Shown here: in pieces, positions 34,556 to 43,454 of the stretch
Position numbering within the stretch: the first letter of the stretch is position 1
Layout: the number at the start of each line of letters is the position of its first letter
Program-made: the position numbers and the translations under genes
The notes under the pieces: model-generated
Seen by the model: the letters and a program-made list of their open reading frames with translations, nothing else
Databases searched by the model: none
Told to the model about the DNA's origin: nothing
From: Paucilactobacillus hokkaidonensis JCM 18461
Lineage (GTDB): Bacteria > Bacillota > Bacilli > Lactobacillales > Lactobacillaceae
DNA: 64,000 nucleotides
Assembly: GCF_000829395.1 (NCBI RefSeq)
Contig: NZ_AP014680.1
Coordinates: 1,984,001-2,048,000 of the forward strand
Reading direction: 5' to 3'

Positions 34556-35980
34556 TTATTCGATATTAACAAAATCTAAGTCGACTAATTTTGCAAAGTC
34601 TTCCAATTGACCTTCTGTCAAAGCAAGTGAGAATACAGTATGGTGACCGCCACCTTGGCGAATCCATTCTGTAGCGCCATGCTTCAAACCAGCCTTAGGA
34701 GTCCACATTTGTTTAGCAACAGGTAAGTTAGGAGTATCTTCAGGTGCTGTATTTGCATCAACAGCATAAGAAATCATCTTAAAGTCTGTTCCCATATCTG
34801 AAACAGTAACATCAACTGCATCACCAGCAGAACCGCTAAATACCAAACGTGCAGGATCGTCTTTGCCACCAATATCTAGTGGGTGAACTTCAACCCGTGG
34901 CTTGTCACTTGCAATCGTTGGATCAACTTCAAGCATATGTGAGCCTAAGATGGCTTCCTTGCCCTTACGAAGTTCCAATGTGTAATCTTCCATGAAGGCT
35001 GTTTGCTTGTTGTGTGCCATGATCTTAAGTAGACGAGCCAATGCAGCTGTCTTCCAGTCACCTTCAGCACCAAAGCCATAACCGTCAACCATTAATAGTT
35101 GAGCAGCCAAACCTGGTAATTGCTTCAAGCCCCAAAGATCTTCGAAGTTGGTAACAAAAGCACTGTAATTATTGCGTTCCATGAATGACTTCAAAGCGAA
35201 GTATTGACGGAGTTGTTCTTTAACAGATGCTTCAAACTTTTCAGGAGTGTTGTCGCCAACTACGAAGGTATAATCTTTTTGCAGCTCTTCATATTTAGCA
35301 TTAACATCGTCTTCAGAAACATGTTTGATTTCTTCAACTAAGTCACCAACACCATAATAATCAACTGTCCAGCCAAACTTAATTTGAGCTGAAACTTTGT
35401 CACCTTCTGTAACGGCAACATTACGCATGTTATCACCGAAGCGAACAACTCGTAGTTTTTGGCTTTCGTTGTAGGCAACAGCTACATCTTCCCATTTGCC
35501 AATTTCATCTTGGGTTTCTTCATCGCCCCACCAGCCGTAAACAATTTTATTGTTTACGCCAAGACGAGCATTGATATAACCATATTCACGATCACCATGG
35601 GCACTTTGGTTAAGATTCATGTAATCAAAATCAATTGTGCTGTATGGAATCTTATTCAAGAATTGAGTTGCTAAATGTAGCAATGGTTTTTGCAATAATT
35701 TAGTTCCTTGAATCCAGTTTTTAGCTGGTGAGAACGTATGCATCCATGTCATTACTCCGGCAACTTTGTCGTTGTAGTTGGCGTCCTTCATAAACTTAGT
35801 AATATTTTCAGCAGTTGTTGCCACTAACTTAAAGACAACTTTATATGGTAATTTACCGCTTTCATTTAACTTATCAACGATTTCGCGTGCATCTTTTTCA
35901 ACGGACTTTAACTGTTCCTCACCATAAAGATGTTGGCTACCTACTGCAAACCAAAATTCATAATCGGGTACTTGTAACAT
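34556..35980 (-). CDS. araA: L-arabinose isomerase
   Basis: Converts L-arabinose to L-ribulose. Standard 474 residues, with [16 protein letters not shown] at the start, [42 protein letters not shown] and the C-terminal GGGHHTVFS containing metal-binding histidines. Manganese-dependent in the cytoplasm. Own promoter with three AraR-like boxes. In this genome araA is apart from araB and araD, which lie 5 kb away, with araR in between. Confidence 0.95.
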   Translation of the reverse strand: MLQVPDYEFWFAVGSQHLYGEEQLKSVEKDAREIVDKLNESGKLPYKVVFKLVATTAENITKFMKDANYNDKVAGVMTWMHTFSPAKNWIQGTKLLQKPLLHLATQFLNKIPYSTIDFDYMNLNQSAHGDREYGYINARLGVNNKIVYGWWGDEETQDEIGKWEDVAVAYNESQKLRVVRFGDNMRNVAVTEGDKVSAQIKFGWTVDYYGVGDLVEEIKHVSEDDVNAKYEELQKDYTFVVGDNTPEKFEASVKEQLRQYFALKSFMERNNYSAFVTNFEDLWGLKQLPGLAAQLLMVDGYGFGAEGDWKTAALARLLKIMAHNKQTAFMEDYTLELRKGKEAILGSHMLEVDPTIASDKPRVEVHPLDIGGKDDPARLVFSGSAGDAVDVTVSDMGTDFKMISYAVDANTAPEDTPNLPVAKQMWTPKAGLKHGATEWIRQGGGHHTVFSLALTEGQLEDFAKLVDLDFVNIE

Positions 35981-36050
35981 ATCAAAATCTCCTTTTTCTA
36001 TTTATTATGCTACTAGTCGAAGAACGGTTTCATTCAATCAGCTGCAACAT

Positions 36051-36098
36051 TTAAATCGCTTACATACACATTGTAGAATATTTGTCCGTATAAATCAA
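36051..36098 (-). promoter_or_regulatory. araA promoter with AraR box and cre
   Basis: TTGATT (36098-36093) and TACAAT (36075-36070) are 17 bases apart on the minus strand. The AraR-like box ATTTGTCCGTATAAAT fills the spacer and overlaps both hexamers. TGTAAGCGATTTAA just downstream resembles a cre. A bound AraR would directly block RNA polymerase. Confidence 0.78.
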
Positions 36099-36107
36099 TA
36101 CAAATAT

Positions 36108-36182
36108 TTTTTTCCGTACAAAAAATATTTATTTGAGTAATGCTTAGCCCGTTAATTCAGTGTTTTACGTACAAATATTTCA
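36108..36182. promoter_or_regulatory. Two further AraR-like boxes upstream of araA
   Basis: TTTTCCGTACAAAAAAT near 36111 and TTTTACGTACAAATATT near 36165 keep the CGTACAAA core of AraR sites. With the promoter box they form an array, which would allow cooperative or looping repression as in Bacillus. The distal one lies about 40 bases beyond the end of araR. Confidence 0.55.
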
Positions 36183-36218
36183 AAAAAAAATAAATAAAAA
36201 ACCAAAATTGATGGCTTT

Positions 36219-37301
36219 TTATTTATTATCACGTGCTTTCGTAGATTTACGAATGATCATTTCCGGCTGATACTCAATTGATTCAATTTCTTCGTGATTG
36301 ATCATTTTAATTAACATTTTTCCAGCGTCAATTCCCATTTTACCTTTTGCATGTTCAACTGTAGTTAAACTCGGATCAATATATTTACTCAACTGGTAAT
36401 CATCAAACCCAACAACTGAAACATCTTCAGGCACCCTTAACCCAATAGATCTAATTAAATCCATTAACTGAATTGCAAGCTGATCATTATAACAAGCAAT
36501 CGCGGTTGGTCGGTCTTCTCTTGTAAATATCTTGGCAATCTTTTCAAATATTTTGGCCATTTCGTCGCTAGATTGATACATCACTATTTCACTTAGATAT
36601 GATATCTCAGGATGATTAAGGTAGGCATGCACAAACCCATTCATCCGATGAACTCCTTGAATATCATCTACCTGAAATACTCCTAAAACTTTTTCATGTC
36701 CCTGATCAAGTAAATATTCAGTCAACTTTTCTTCCGCATCTGAGTCCGCAGTACCAATATGTGGAAAATCTAATTCAGGATAATAGGCATTGATAAACAA
36801 GGTTGGTATTTTAGCCTCTTTAATCTTTTGATATAGATCCATATTCGGATTATTTAGTGCACTTTGTGTCGGTTCAATAATCAATGCTTCAACATTATTA
36901 TCTAACATTCGAATCAGACTTTGCCGTTCTTTTTGATGATTATTATGTGTATTACTAATAATAATTGAATACCCATTAGCCGAAATAATTCGATCAATTC
37001 CAGAGATAATATTTGGAAAAATATAATCGGCAATGTGGGTGGTAATAATTCCAATCATTTTATTATTAACGTGTGTTGCTCGCTCTTTTTGCCAATCATC
37101 AACAAACATCCCCCCACCTTGAATTCGGTAAACATAATGTTCATTTTGTAACTCACCAATTGCCCTACGAATTGTATAGCGACTGACGTGATATTGTTCC
37201 ATCAGTTCAGATTCTGTAGGTAGCTTATCGCTAACTTTATAGCCTTCCGAAATAATTGATTCTTTAATCCCATGTTTTACAATTTCATATTTATTTTCCA
37301 C
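36219..37301 (-). CDS. araR: Arabinose repressor AraR (GntR DNA-binding + LacI effector domain)
   Basis: About 360 residues. The GntR-type winged helix is at residues 1-65 (LPTESELMEQYHVSRYTIRRAIGELQNEHYVYRIQGGGMFV). It is followed by a LacI/GalR periplasmic-binding domain (IGIITTHIADYIFPNIISGID..., VVGFDDYQLSKYIDPSLTTVEH). This hybrid is unique to AraR. Start taken as GTG 37301 after a GGGGTG sequence; TTG at 37319 is possible. Represses araA, araE and araBD until L-arabinose binds. Upstream of araA on the same strand. Confidence 0.92.
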   Translation of the reverse strand: MENKYEIVKHGIKESIISEGYKVSDKLPTESELMEQYHVSRYTIRRAIGELQNEHYVYRIQGGGMFVDDWQKERATHVNNKMIGIITTHIADYIFPNIISGIDRIISANGYSIIISNTHNNHQKERQSLIRMLDNNVEALIIEPTQSALNNPNMDLYQKIKEAKIPTLFINAYYPELDFPHIGTADSDAEEKLTEYLLDQGHEKVLGVFQVDDIQGVHRMNGFVHAYLNHPEISYLSEIVMYQSSDEMAKIFEKIAKIFTREDRPTAIACYNDQLAIQLMDLIRSIGLRVPEDVSVVGFDDYQLSKYIDPSLTTVEHAKGKMGIDAGKMLIKMINHEEIESIEYQPEMIIRKSTKARDNK

Positions 37302-37489
37302 GTGTGTCTTACACCCCAACTAATTTGTAATTATTGTTACTACTATAGCACGACCGACAAACATTAGTATATTTTAATTTATCAAGTCAACTATTATCTT
37401 GCTTTAACAATCTAATATTCGAATTTATTTACAATTACGGCTATAATCATTGTATAGAACACCTCATTAATTTATCAGGGAGGATTAAC

Positions 37490-38146
37490 ATGAAAACTAT
37501 TACCGCTTACGTTGTTCGTCATGGACAAACAATGTTAAATCGATACAATAAAGTTCAAGGATGGATTGATTCACCCCTAACAGACAAGGGCATTGCTGAT
37601 GCCATTAGTGCTGGTAAACGGCTGGCTAAAATTAACTTCGCCGCTGCTTTCAGCAGTGATTCTGGTCGGGCCATTGAAACTAACCGATTAATTTTAAAAC
37701 AAAATCCCCATAACATGCACATTATATCTTATCAGTTTCCTGAATTACGTGAACAATGCCACGGCTATTTCGAAGGTAATGATCTAAGCCAAATGTGGCA
37801 ATTTGTTGGTGAACAAGTCGAAACTACTTCCGAGGCTGGTATTATGGGTAAATTTGGCCTTGAAAAGGCTCGTGATTTAATTTATCAAGCTGATTTATAC
37901 CATGATGCAGAAAATAACGATATGTTCTGGAAACGATTAGACCGTGGCTTTCAAAAGCTTCTAAAAAACTCGCAAGATGGTGACAATATTTTAGTTGTTT
38001 CCCATGGTAATACCATCCGTTCCATCATTTCACGTTATGCGCCAGAACTAGACCAAGGAATCCCAACCCAAAATGGAAGTATCACTAAAATTATTTTATC
38101 TGAACCACAAGAATTACAGGTAAAATACTTTAATAAACTAGACTAA
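37490..38146 (+). CDS. Histidine phosphatase family protein (PGAM-like)
   Basis: A 218-residue histidine phosphatase. RHG motif VVRHGQTMLN at 8-17, second arginine in AFSSDSGRAIET, acid in FPELREQCHGYFEG and the distal histidine in VVSHGNTIRS. Such proteins dephosphorylate sugar phosphates or other small molecules; gene symbol not assignable. Strong AGGGAGG site. Forms a two-gene unit with the aldo/keto reductase 19 bases downstream and is divergent from araR. Confidence 0.83.
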   Translation: MKTITAYVVRHGQTMLNRYNKVQGWIDSPLTDKGIADAISAGKRLAKINFAAAFSSDSGRAIETNRLILKQNPHNMHIISYQFPELREQCHGYFEGNDLSQMWQFVGEQVETTSEAGIMGKFGLEKARDLIYQADLYHDAENNDMFWKRLDRGFQKLLKNSQDGDNILVVSHGNTIRSIISRYAPELDQGIPTQNGSITKIILSEPQELQVKYFNKLD

Positions 38147-38165
38147 CTAGGAGGACTATTTATAC

Positions 38166-39014
38166 ATGAATGTTTCAGATAATTTATTAACATTAGCTGA
38201 TGGTAATCAAATGCCACAACAAGGATTTGGAGTTTATAAAATTACCGATCATCAGGAATTCGTTAATTCAATTAAGGCTGCCTGGCAGGCCGGTTATCGT
38301 CTCTTTGATACCGCCCAAATGTATGAAAACGAACAATTTCTAGGGGAAGCCTTAACCAAGCTACAAGCTCCTCGTTCAGAAATCTTTATCACTACCAAAG
38401 TTTCCGAAACAAACCAAGGCTACGAAAATACAATTAAATCTGTAAAAGAATCTTTGACCAAACTTCAAACCGATTATGTTGATTTATTGTTGATTCATTG
38501 GCCGATAAACACTGAGTTTTTCGAAACTTGGCGTGCCTTTGAAGATTTGAAAAAAGCAGGTTTAACCAGATCGATTGGTGTCAGTAATTACGGTATGGTT
38601 CACTTACAATATCTAGCAACCCAAGCACATGAACTACCTGTGGTAAATCAAATTGAAGTTAGTCCATACATGAGTCAAAAACCTTTATTAAAATTTCAGC
38701 AAGAACATAACATTGTTACACAAGCATGGAGTCCGCTTGGCCGTGGTAAAATTTTTGATGACCCAACACTAGTAAAAATTGCGCAAGGAAAAAATAGATC
38801 TGTGGCACAAGTTGTCTTGCGCTGGCACCTGCAAAATGGTGTCGCTATTATTCCAAAATCAGTACATGCGGCGCGAATTAATGAAAATGCAGCCATCTAT
38901 GATTTTACGCTAACAAACGAAGAAATGACCATTATGGATTCGGTTAATAAAAACCATCGTATCAGCAAAGAGCCTGAACTCGTTTATGAATTTGGTGAAC
39001 AGTATCCATATTAA
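38166..39014 (+). CDS. Aldo/keto reductase (2,5-diketogluconate reductase type, AKR5)
   Basis: A 282-residue AKR: DTAQMYENEQFLG with catalytic Asp and Tyr, lysine in FITTKVS, and LLIHWPI with the histidine. C-terminal IPKSVHAARINENA is the AKR5 cofactor motif. Reduces aldehydes and keto-sugars with NADPH. Co-transcribed with the phosphatase gene. Different branch from the AKRs at 32822 and 57321. Confidence 0.85.
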   Translation: MNVSDNLLTLADGNQMPQQGFGVYKITDHQEFVNSIKAAWQAGYRLFDTAQMYENEQFLGEALTKLQAPRSEIFITTKVSETNQGYENTIKSVKESLTKLQTDYVDLLLIHWPINTEFFETWRAFEDLKKAGLTRSIGVSNYGMVHLQYLATQAHELPVVNQIEVSPYMSQKPLLKFQQEHNIVTQAWSPLGRGKIFDDPTLVKIAQGKNRSVAQVVLRWHLQNGVAIIPKSVHAARINENAAIYDFTLTNEEMTIMDSVNKNHRISKEPELVYEFGEQYPY

Positions 39015-39034
39015 AAAATGATTGATATCAAACT

Positions 39035-39069
39035 AAAAGACAAAGCCATATTGTTGGCTTTGTCTTTTT
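39035..39069. terminator. Bidirectional terminator between AKR and araE
   Basis: AAAAGACAAAGCC and GGCTTTGTCTTTTT form a perfect stem with tails on both sides, serving the convergent AKR and arabinose transporter genes. Confidence 0.85.
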
Positions 39070-39093
39070 AATTATTAACAATAACTCATCAAA

Positions 39094-40467
39094 TTACTTT
39101 TTTGTACCTTGCTCTTCGATTTCTTCTAGAGTCTTACCTTTTGTTTCTGGAACACATGAATGGATAAACCATACACCAAGTAAACAAATAACTCCAAAGA
39201 TTGCAAAGACGGCTTCTTGTGGCATTGCTGCAGTCATAATTGGGAATAACAAACCAACTAAGAATGAACCAATCCAGTTAAATGATGATGCTAAACCGGA
39301 TGAACGTCCACGAATAGCAAGTGGAAAGATTTCTCCAACAATAACCCAAGTTAATGGTGCCCAAGTAAATGAGTAGAAGGCAACATAGATACACAAGAAT
39401 ACAACGATCATCATTGGACTTGCGTTTGGAATCAACGTATTAATAATGGCTGGCAAAATAAAGGAAAGACCCATGACAGTACCACCCATAATTAATAACG
39501 TACGACGTTTAAATTTATCAGCAATTACTAAGAATAGAAGTGAACCCAAGACAAGAATTACACCTTGAATGATAGGCCACATAAGAGCTGAACTAGCTGC
39601 GCTTCCTGTTGCTTTTTCAACAATCAATGGAATGTAGTAGAAGATAGCATTTGCACCTTGGAATTGTTGAAAGGCAGCAACCCCAACACCAGCAATTACT
39701 AAGTAACGATATTTACCACTAAATAGGGTTCCCCATGAGGTTGTTTTAGCGGCATCAGTTTCTTCTTTAGCAGTTTCTTTAATTTGAACAAGTTCATCAT
39801 CAATTTCTTTTGGTGTATCACGAATGTATCCTAGAACTTTGCGAGCAGCATCTTCGTGTCCCGTTTTCACTAAGAAACGTGGTGATTCAGGCAATTTCAA
39901 TACCCCAAAGAATAAAATAACAGCTGGGACCGCAGCTAAACCAAGCATTAAACGCCAAGCAATAGCTTCAGGTAGTTCTTTCAATAAATAGTCCATGATA
40001 TATGAAATCAACATACCAGAAACGATCATTGTTTGGTTAAGTCCTGATAAACGGCCACGTAAACGTGCAGGAGCCATTTCAGACATGTAGGCAGGAACTA
40101 AAGCTGAGGCAGCCCCAACAGCTAATCCTAAGAACATCCGAACAATAATTAAGTAATATTGACCATCATGAGGAGCCAATCCTGACATAATAGAAAATAC
40201 CATGAAGACAATTGCAGACATTAGGATCATCCGACGGCGACCCCAACGGTCTGACAGTTGACCAGCTAATGCTCCACCAAAGATGGCACCGAACATAACG
40301 GCTGAAGTAATCCAACCAACAACACCGGCACTAGCCTTTAATGACCAATCAATTTGCAGGAATGGTAAAGCTCCTGTCATAACACCAATATCATACCCAA
40401 ATAAAATACCACCAAATGATCCAAAGAAATATATGAACCAACTTGGAATTCGTTTTTCCTTTTCCAT
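39094..40467 (-). CDS. araE: Arabinose-proton symporter (sugar porter MFS)
   Basis: A 457-residue sugar porter with 12 helices. Diagnostic motifs: GYDIGVMTGALPF in helix 1, GQLSDRWGRRRMI, RMFLGLAVGAASALVPAYMSEMAP, PESPRFLVKTGHEDAARKVL, and the C-terminal PETKGKTLEEIEE. Imports L-arabinose with protons; specificity is inferred from the AraR-box promoter shared with araA and araB. Sometimes called araT or araP in lactobacilli. Confidence 0.88.
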   Translation of the reverse strand: MEKEKRIPSWFIYFFGSFGGILFGYDIGVMTGALPFLQIDWSLKASAGVVGWITSAVMFGAIFGGALAGQLSDRWGRRRMILMSAIVFMVFSIMSGLAPHDGQYYLIIVRMFLGLAVGAASALVPAYMSEMAPARLRGRLSGLNQTMIVSGMLISYIMDYLLKELPEAIAWRLMLGLAAVPAVILFFGVLKLPESPRFLVKTGHEDAARKVLGYIRDTPKEIDDELVQIKETAKEETDAAKTTSWGTLFSGKYRYLVIAGVGVAAFQQFQGANAIFYYIPLIVEKATGSAASSALMWPIIQGVILVLGSLLFLVIADKFKRRTLLIMGGTVMGLSFILPAIINTLIPNASPMMIVVFLCIYVAFYSFTWAPLTWVIVGEIFPLAIRGRSSGLASSFNWIGSFLVGLLFPIMTAAMPQEAVFAIFGVICLLGVWFIHSCVPETKGKTLEEIEEQGTKK

Positions 40468-40660
40468 TACGCTTGCTCCTTTGCTCTAAAAAAGTTTGTT
40501 GTTATATTTCAAATACCTCTGTAGATATCAACTAATCGCATAGATCATGTTCAATGATTATCAATTAGCACTAATACCCAACTCAATATCATAAAATATA
40601 ACTATAAATAATTGCTATATGCACATTACCCTGTATAAAATAACGGTTATTTTTTATTTA

Positions 40661-40708
40661 GGTAACGTTTACATTATTAACAATAGAATAGTTGTCCGTA
40701 TAAATCAA
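40661..40708 (-). promoter_or_regulatory. araE promoter with AraR box and cre
   Basis: TTGATT (40708-40703) and TATTGT (40685-40680), 17-base spacer filled by GTTGTCCGTATAAAT, the same arrangement as at araA. TGTAAACGTTACC (40673-40661) is a cre-like site just downstream. Confidence 0.75.
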
Positions 40709-40794
40709 GAGAAATTTCATTTATTTTATAAATTTTGTAATCGGTTACGTATGATCATACACAAATCAACATTTGTAGCCAATCTTTTATTTTA

Positions 40795-40824
40795 CAAAAA
40801 AAGATCGAGATTTTATCTCAACCT
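40795..40824 (-). terminator. Terminator after araD
   Basis: AGGTTGAGAT and ATCTCGATCT pair with two G-U pairs around AAA and are followed by a run of T on the minus strand. Ends the araB-araD transcript. Confidence 0.65.
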
Positions 40825-40844
40825 TTCGATGTCACATTTTTTGA

Positions 40845-41576
40845 TTATTTTTTATGTGCAGCATGTTCCTTTGATTTCGCATTATTTTGACCATAATAAG
40901 CGTTAGCTCCATGCTTACGATAATAGTGTTTATCTAGTAAGTATTGGGGTAACTCAATGTTTTGACGTGTTAATTGAAGTGCATGATAATCTTCCTCAGC
41001 GACCACTTCAAGCACTTTAGCATTATAAACTGCCTTATCAGGAGTTGGGCCCCATGCAAATGGGCCATGTTGGCTAACTAAAGCAGCTGGAACGGCTTCA
41101 TAATCCAATTGTCTTTCGTTAAATGTCTTAACAATCGTTTTGCCAGTATTACCCTCATAATCTTCTTCAATTTCTTCTTTTGTCAACGCATCTGCGGCTG
41201 GAACATCGCCAAAGAAAGTATCAGCATGAGTAGTATTTAATGCTGGTACATCAATCTTAGCGGCCGCAAACGAAACGGCCCAAGGCGAATGAGTATGCAC
41301 AATACCACCGATTTTTGGAAAGTGATTATAGAGATATGTGTGTGTTGGTGTATCACTAGAAGGATTCATTTTACCTTCAACCACCTCACCTTTTAGGTTT
41401 ACTACAACCATATCTTCTGGTTTTAAATCGTCATATTCAACACCGGATGGTTTGATCACGTATAATCCCTTTTCACGGTCAATACCAGACACGTTTCCCC
41501 AAGTAAATGTTACTAATCCCAACTTAGGTAGTCTCATATTTGCTTCATAAACTTCTTGTTTTAAATCTTCTAACAT
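40845..41576 (-). CDS. araD: L-ribulose-5-phosphate 4-epimerase
   Basis: Converts L-ribulose 5-phosphate to D-xylulose 5-phosphate. 243 residues with FTWGNVSGID, KPSGVEYDDL, SSDTPTHTYLYNHFPKIGGIVHTHSPWAV carrying zinc histidines, and a distal HGPFAWG histidine. 14 bases after araB with GGAG. The D-xylulose 5-phosphate product feeds phosphoketolase, in line with a heterofermentative route, though that enzyme is not in the window. Confidence 0.94.
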   Translation of the reverse strand: MLEDLKQEVYEANMRLPKLGLVTFTWGNVSGIDREKGLYVIKPSGVEYDDLKPEDMVVVNLKGEVVEGKMNPSSDTPTHTYLYNHFPKIGGIVHTHSPWAVSFAAAKIDVPALNTTHADTFFGDVPAADALTKEEIEEDYEGNTGKTIVKTFNERQLDYEAVPAALVSQHGPFAWGPTPDKAVYNAKVLEVVAEEDYHALQLTRQNIELPQYLLDKHYYRKHGANAYYGQNNAKSKEHAAHKK

Positions 41577-41590
41577 TCCTTGTTCTCCTT

Positions 41591-43198
41591 TTAATTCATC
41601 TTCATTGATTCTACTGCTTGTCCTTCAACTGGTAAAGCAGCCTTATAATTATCAATAAACTTCTCGTATCCACGAACACTAATTGGTTCTGGATCCAGTG
41701 TAGAGCTGTCTGAGTCGGTAAATACTTCATCATCTAAGAAGTCAGCCAATGTTTGTCCATCTTTATGATTTTTAGCAAACAATGCCAAAATAGCCATTCC
41801 CCATGGGCCACCCTCACCGGCATTACCCATAACTGTAATTGGTGTATTTAGTGCATCCGCTAATACTTGTTGGGCAACAACTGGTGTCTTAAATAAACCA
41901 CCTTGAGCAATCAAAACATCTGTCTTAATATGTTCCTCACGCAGTAAAATATCCATACCAATTTTTAGTGGTGCGAACGCTGAATAAAGTTGTACTTTAA
42001 AGAAGTTAGCCAAGTTAAAGTTGCTATCAGGTTTACGAACAAACATTGGCCGCCCTTCTGGCATCTTGGTAACATTTTCACCTGACAGATAACTGAAGTT
42101 AACCAAACCACCTGCATCTTGATCACCACGCAACGAGCTGTCAAACAATGCTGCATATAAATCATTTGGTTTCAAATTGGATCCAATTGCCCGTGCAAAC
42201 TCACTAAATAAGGTAGTCCAAGCATTAATGTCAGATGAGCAGTTGTTTGTATGAACCATCGCAACTGGGGCACCATCAGGAGTCGTTACCATATCGATGT
42301 CTCGATGAACCTTCTTCATAGGACGATCAAGAACAACCATTGAAAAGGCAGAAGTTCCAGCTGAAATATTACCAGTTCTCTTACGAACAGCATTAGTGGA
42401 AACCATACCGGTACCAGCATCACCCTCAGATGGAGCCATTAATGCCCCCGCCTCTAGTTGACCACTAGGATCTAATAAAGCCGCACCTTCAGCAGTTAAT
42501 TTACCTGCATCTTCACCGGCTACAAGAACTTTTGGCAAAATGCTGCTAATATCCCATTGATATTGCTTTACAGCTGGCAATTGACGAAATTTTTCCAGTA
42601 AAGATTCATCATAATTTGCAGTTGTTTCATCAATTGGAAAAATTCCAGAAGCATCGCCCACACCAGTAGTCTTTTCACCAGATAACTTCCAACTCACATA
42701 CCCATCAAGAGTAGTTATGAAGTCTACATTTTTAACATGTTCTTCTTTGTTTAGAATTGCCTGATAAAGATGTGCAATACTCCAACGTTCCGGAATATTA
42801 AAATTAAACAATTCAGTCAATTCTGTTGCAGCTTTTCCAGTGATGTTATTACGCCACGTTCTGAAAGGAACCAGCATTTCTCCATCCTTGTCAAATGGCA
42901 TATACCCATGCATCATTGCACTAACCCCAATGGCACCAATATTTTTAATTTCTACGCCATATTTATCATTTACTTCAGTTGCCAGGTTTGCATAACTAGT
43001 CTGGATTCCCTCCCAAACTTTATTTAATGAATATGTCCAGATTCCTTGATCAAGCTCGTTTTCCCACAGATAGTCGCCAGAAGCTACCGTTTGAAAATTG
43101 TCTGTTACAAGTACACTTTTGATTCGTGTTGAACCAAGTTCAATTCCTAAAGAAATGTGTCCGCTTACAATTTCATCTTTAATCACACTGTTATCCAT
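41591..43198 (-). CDS. araB: L-ribulokinase (FGGY family)
   Basis: A 535-residue FGGY sugar kinase. N-terminal GIELGSTRIKSVL phosphate-binding loop, IGAIGVSAMMHGYM, TGVGDASGIFPID, and C-terminal QGGLFKTPVVAQQ with GNAGEGGPWGMAILA. It is the long non-classical AraB seen in lactobacilli. Phosphorylates L-ribulose at C5. First gene of araBD with GGAGG eight bases upstream and the standard AraR promoter. Confidence 0.9.
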   Translation of the reverse strand: MDNSVIKDEIVSGHISLGIELGSTRIKSVLVTDNFQTVASGDYLWENELDQGIWTYSLNKVWEGIQTSYANLATEVNDKYGVEIKNIGAIGVSAMMHGYMPFDKDGEMLVPFRTWRNNITGKAATELTELFNFNIPERWSIAHLYQAILNKEEHVKNVDFITTLDGYVSWKLSGEKTTGVGDASGIFPIDETTANYDESLLEKFRQLPAVKQYQWDISSILPKVLVAGEDAGKLTAEGAALLDPSGQLEAGALMAPSEGDAGTGMVSTNAVRKRTGNISAGTSAFSMVVLDRPMKKVHRDIDMVTTPDGAPVAMVHTNNCSSDINAWTTLFSEFARAIGSNLKPNDLYAALFDSSLRGDQDAGGLVNFSYLSGENVTKMPEGRPMFVRKPDSNFNLANFFKVQLYSAFAPLKIGMDILLREEHIKTDVLIAQGGLFKTPVVAQQVLADALNTPITVMGNAGEGGPWGMAILALFAKNHKDGQTLADFLDDEVFTDSDSSTLDPEPISVRGYEKFIDNYKAALPVEGQAVESMKMN

Positions 43199-43257
43199 GA
43201 ATAAAACCTCCGTATATAAATTTGAATTATTTTGTTACATACAGCACTAACGACTTT

Positions 43258-43286
43258 ATTGTAGAATATTTGTCCGTATAAATCAA
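43258..43286 (-). promoter_or_regulatory. araBD promoter with AraR box
   Basis: TTGATT (43286-43281), 17-base spacer, TACAAT? here read as TACAAT at 43263-43258, with the spacer containing ATTTGTCCGTATAAAT. The whole 28-base block is identical to the araA promoter, indicating strong constraint or recent copying. Confidence 0.78.
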
Positions 43287-43390
43287 CAAAGTTCTGTATT
43301 TATACAACAAATAAGCGACATCTTTTGTTGTTTAGGATGAATTAACCTTCAATTACCAAAACATGCTCATCAACTGCAGATGATTAAATG

Positions 43391-43438
43391 TAACAAAAAT
43401 AAACCTTTGTATAGTTGAAGTTCCAACCATACAAAGGT
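43391..43438 (-). terminator. Terminator after adhE
   Basis: ACCTTTGTATGGTTG and CAACTATACAAAGGT pair with a short loop, followed by TTTATTTTTGTT on the minus strand. Confidence 0.8.
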
Positions 43439-43454
43439 TATTTTTGTTAACACT

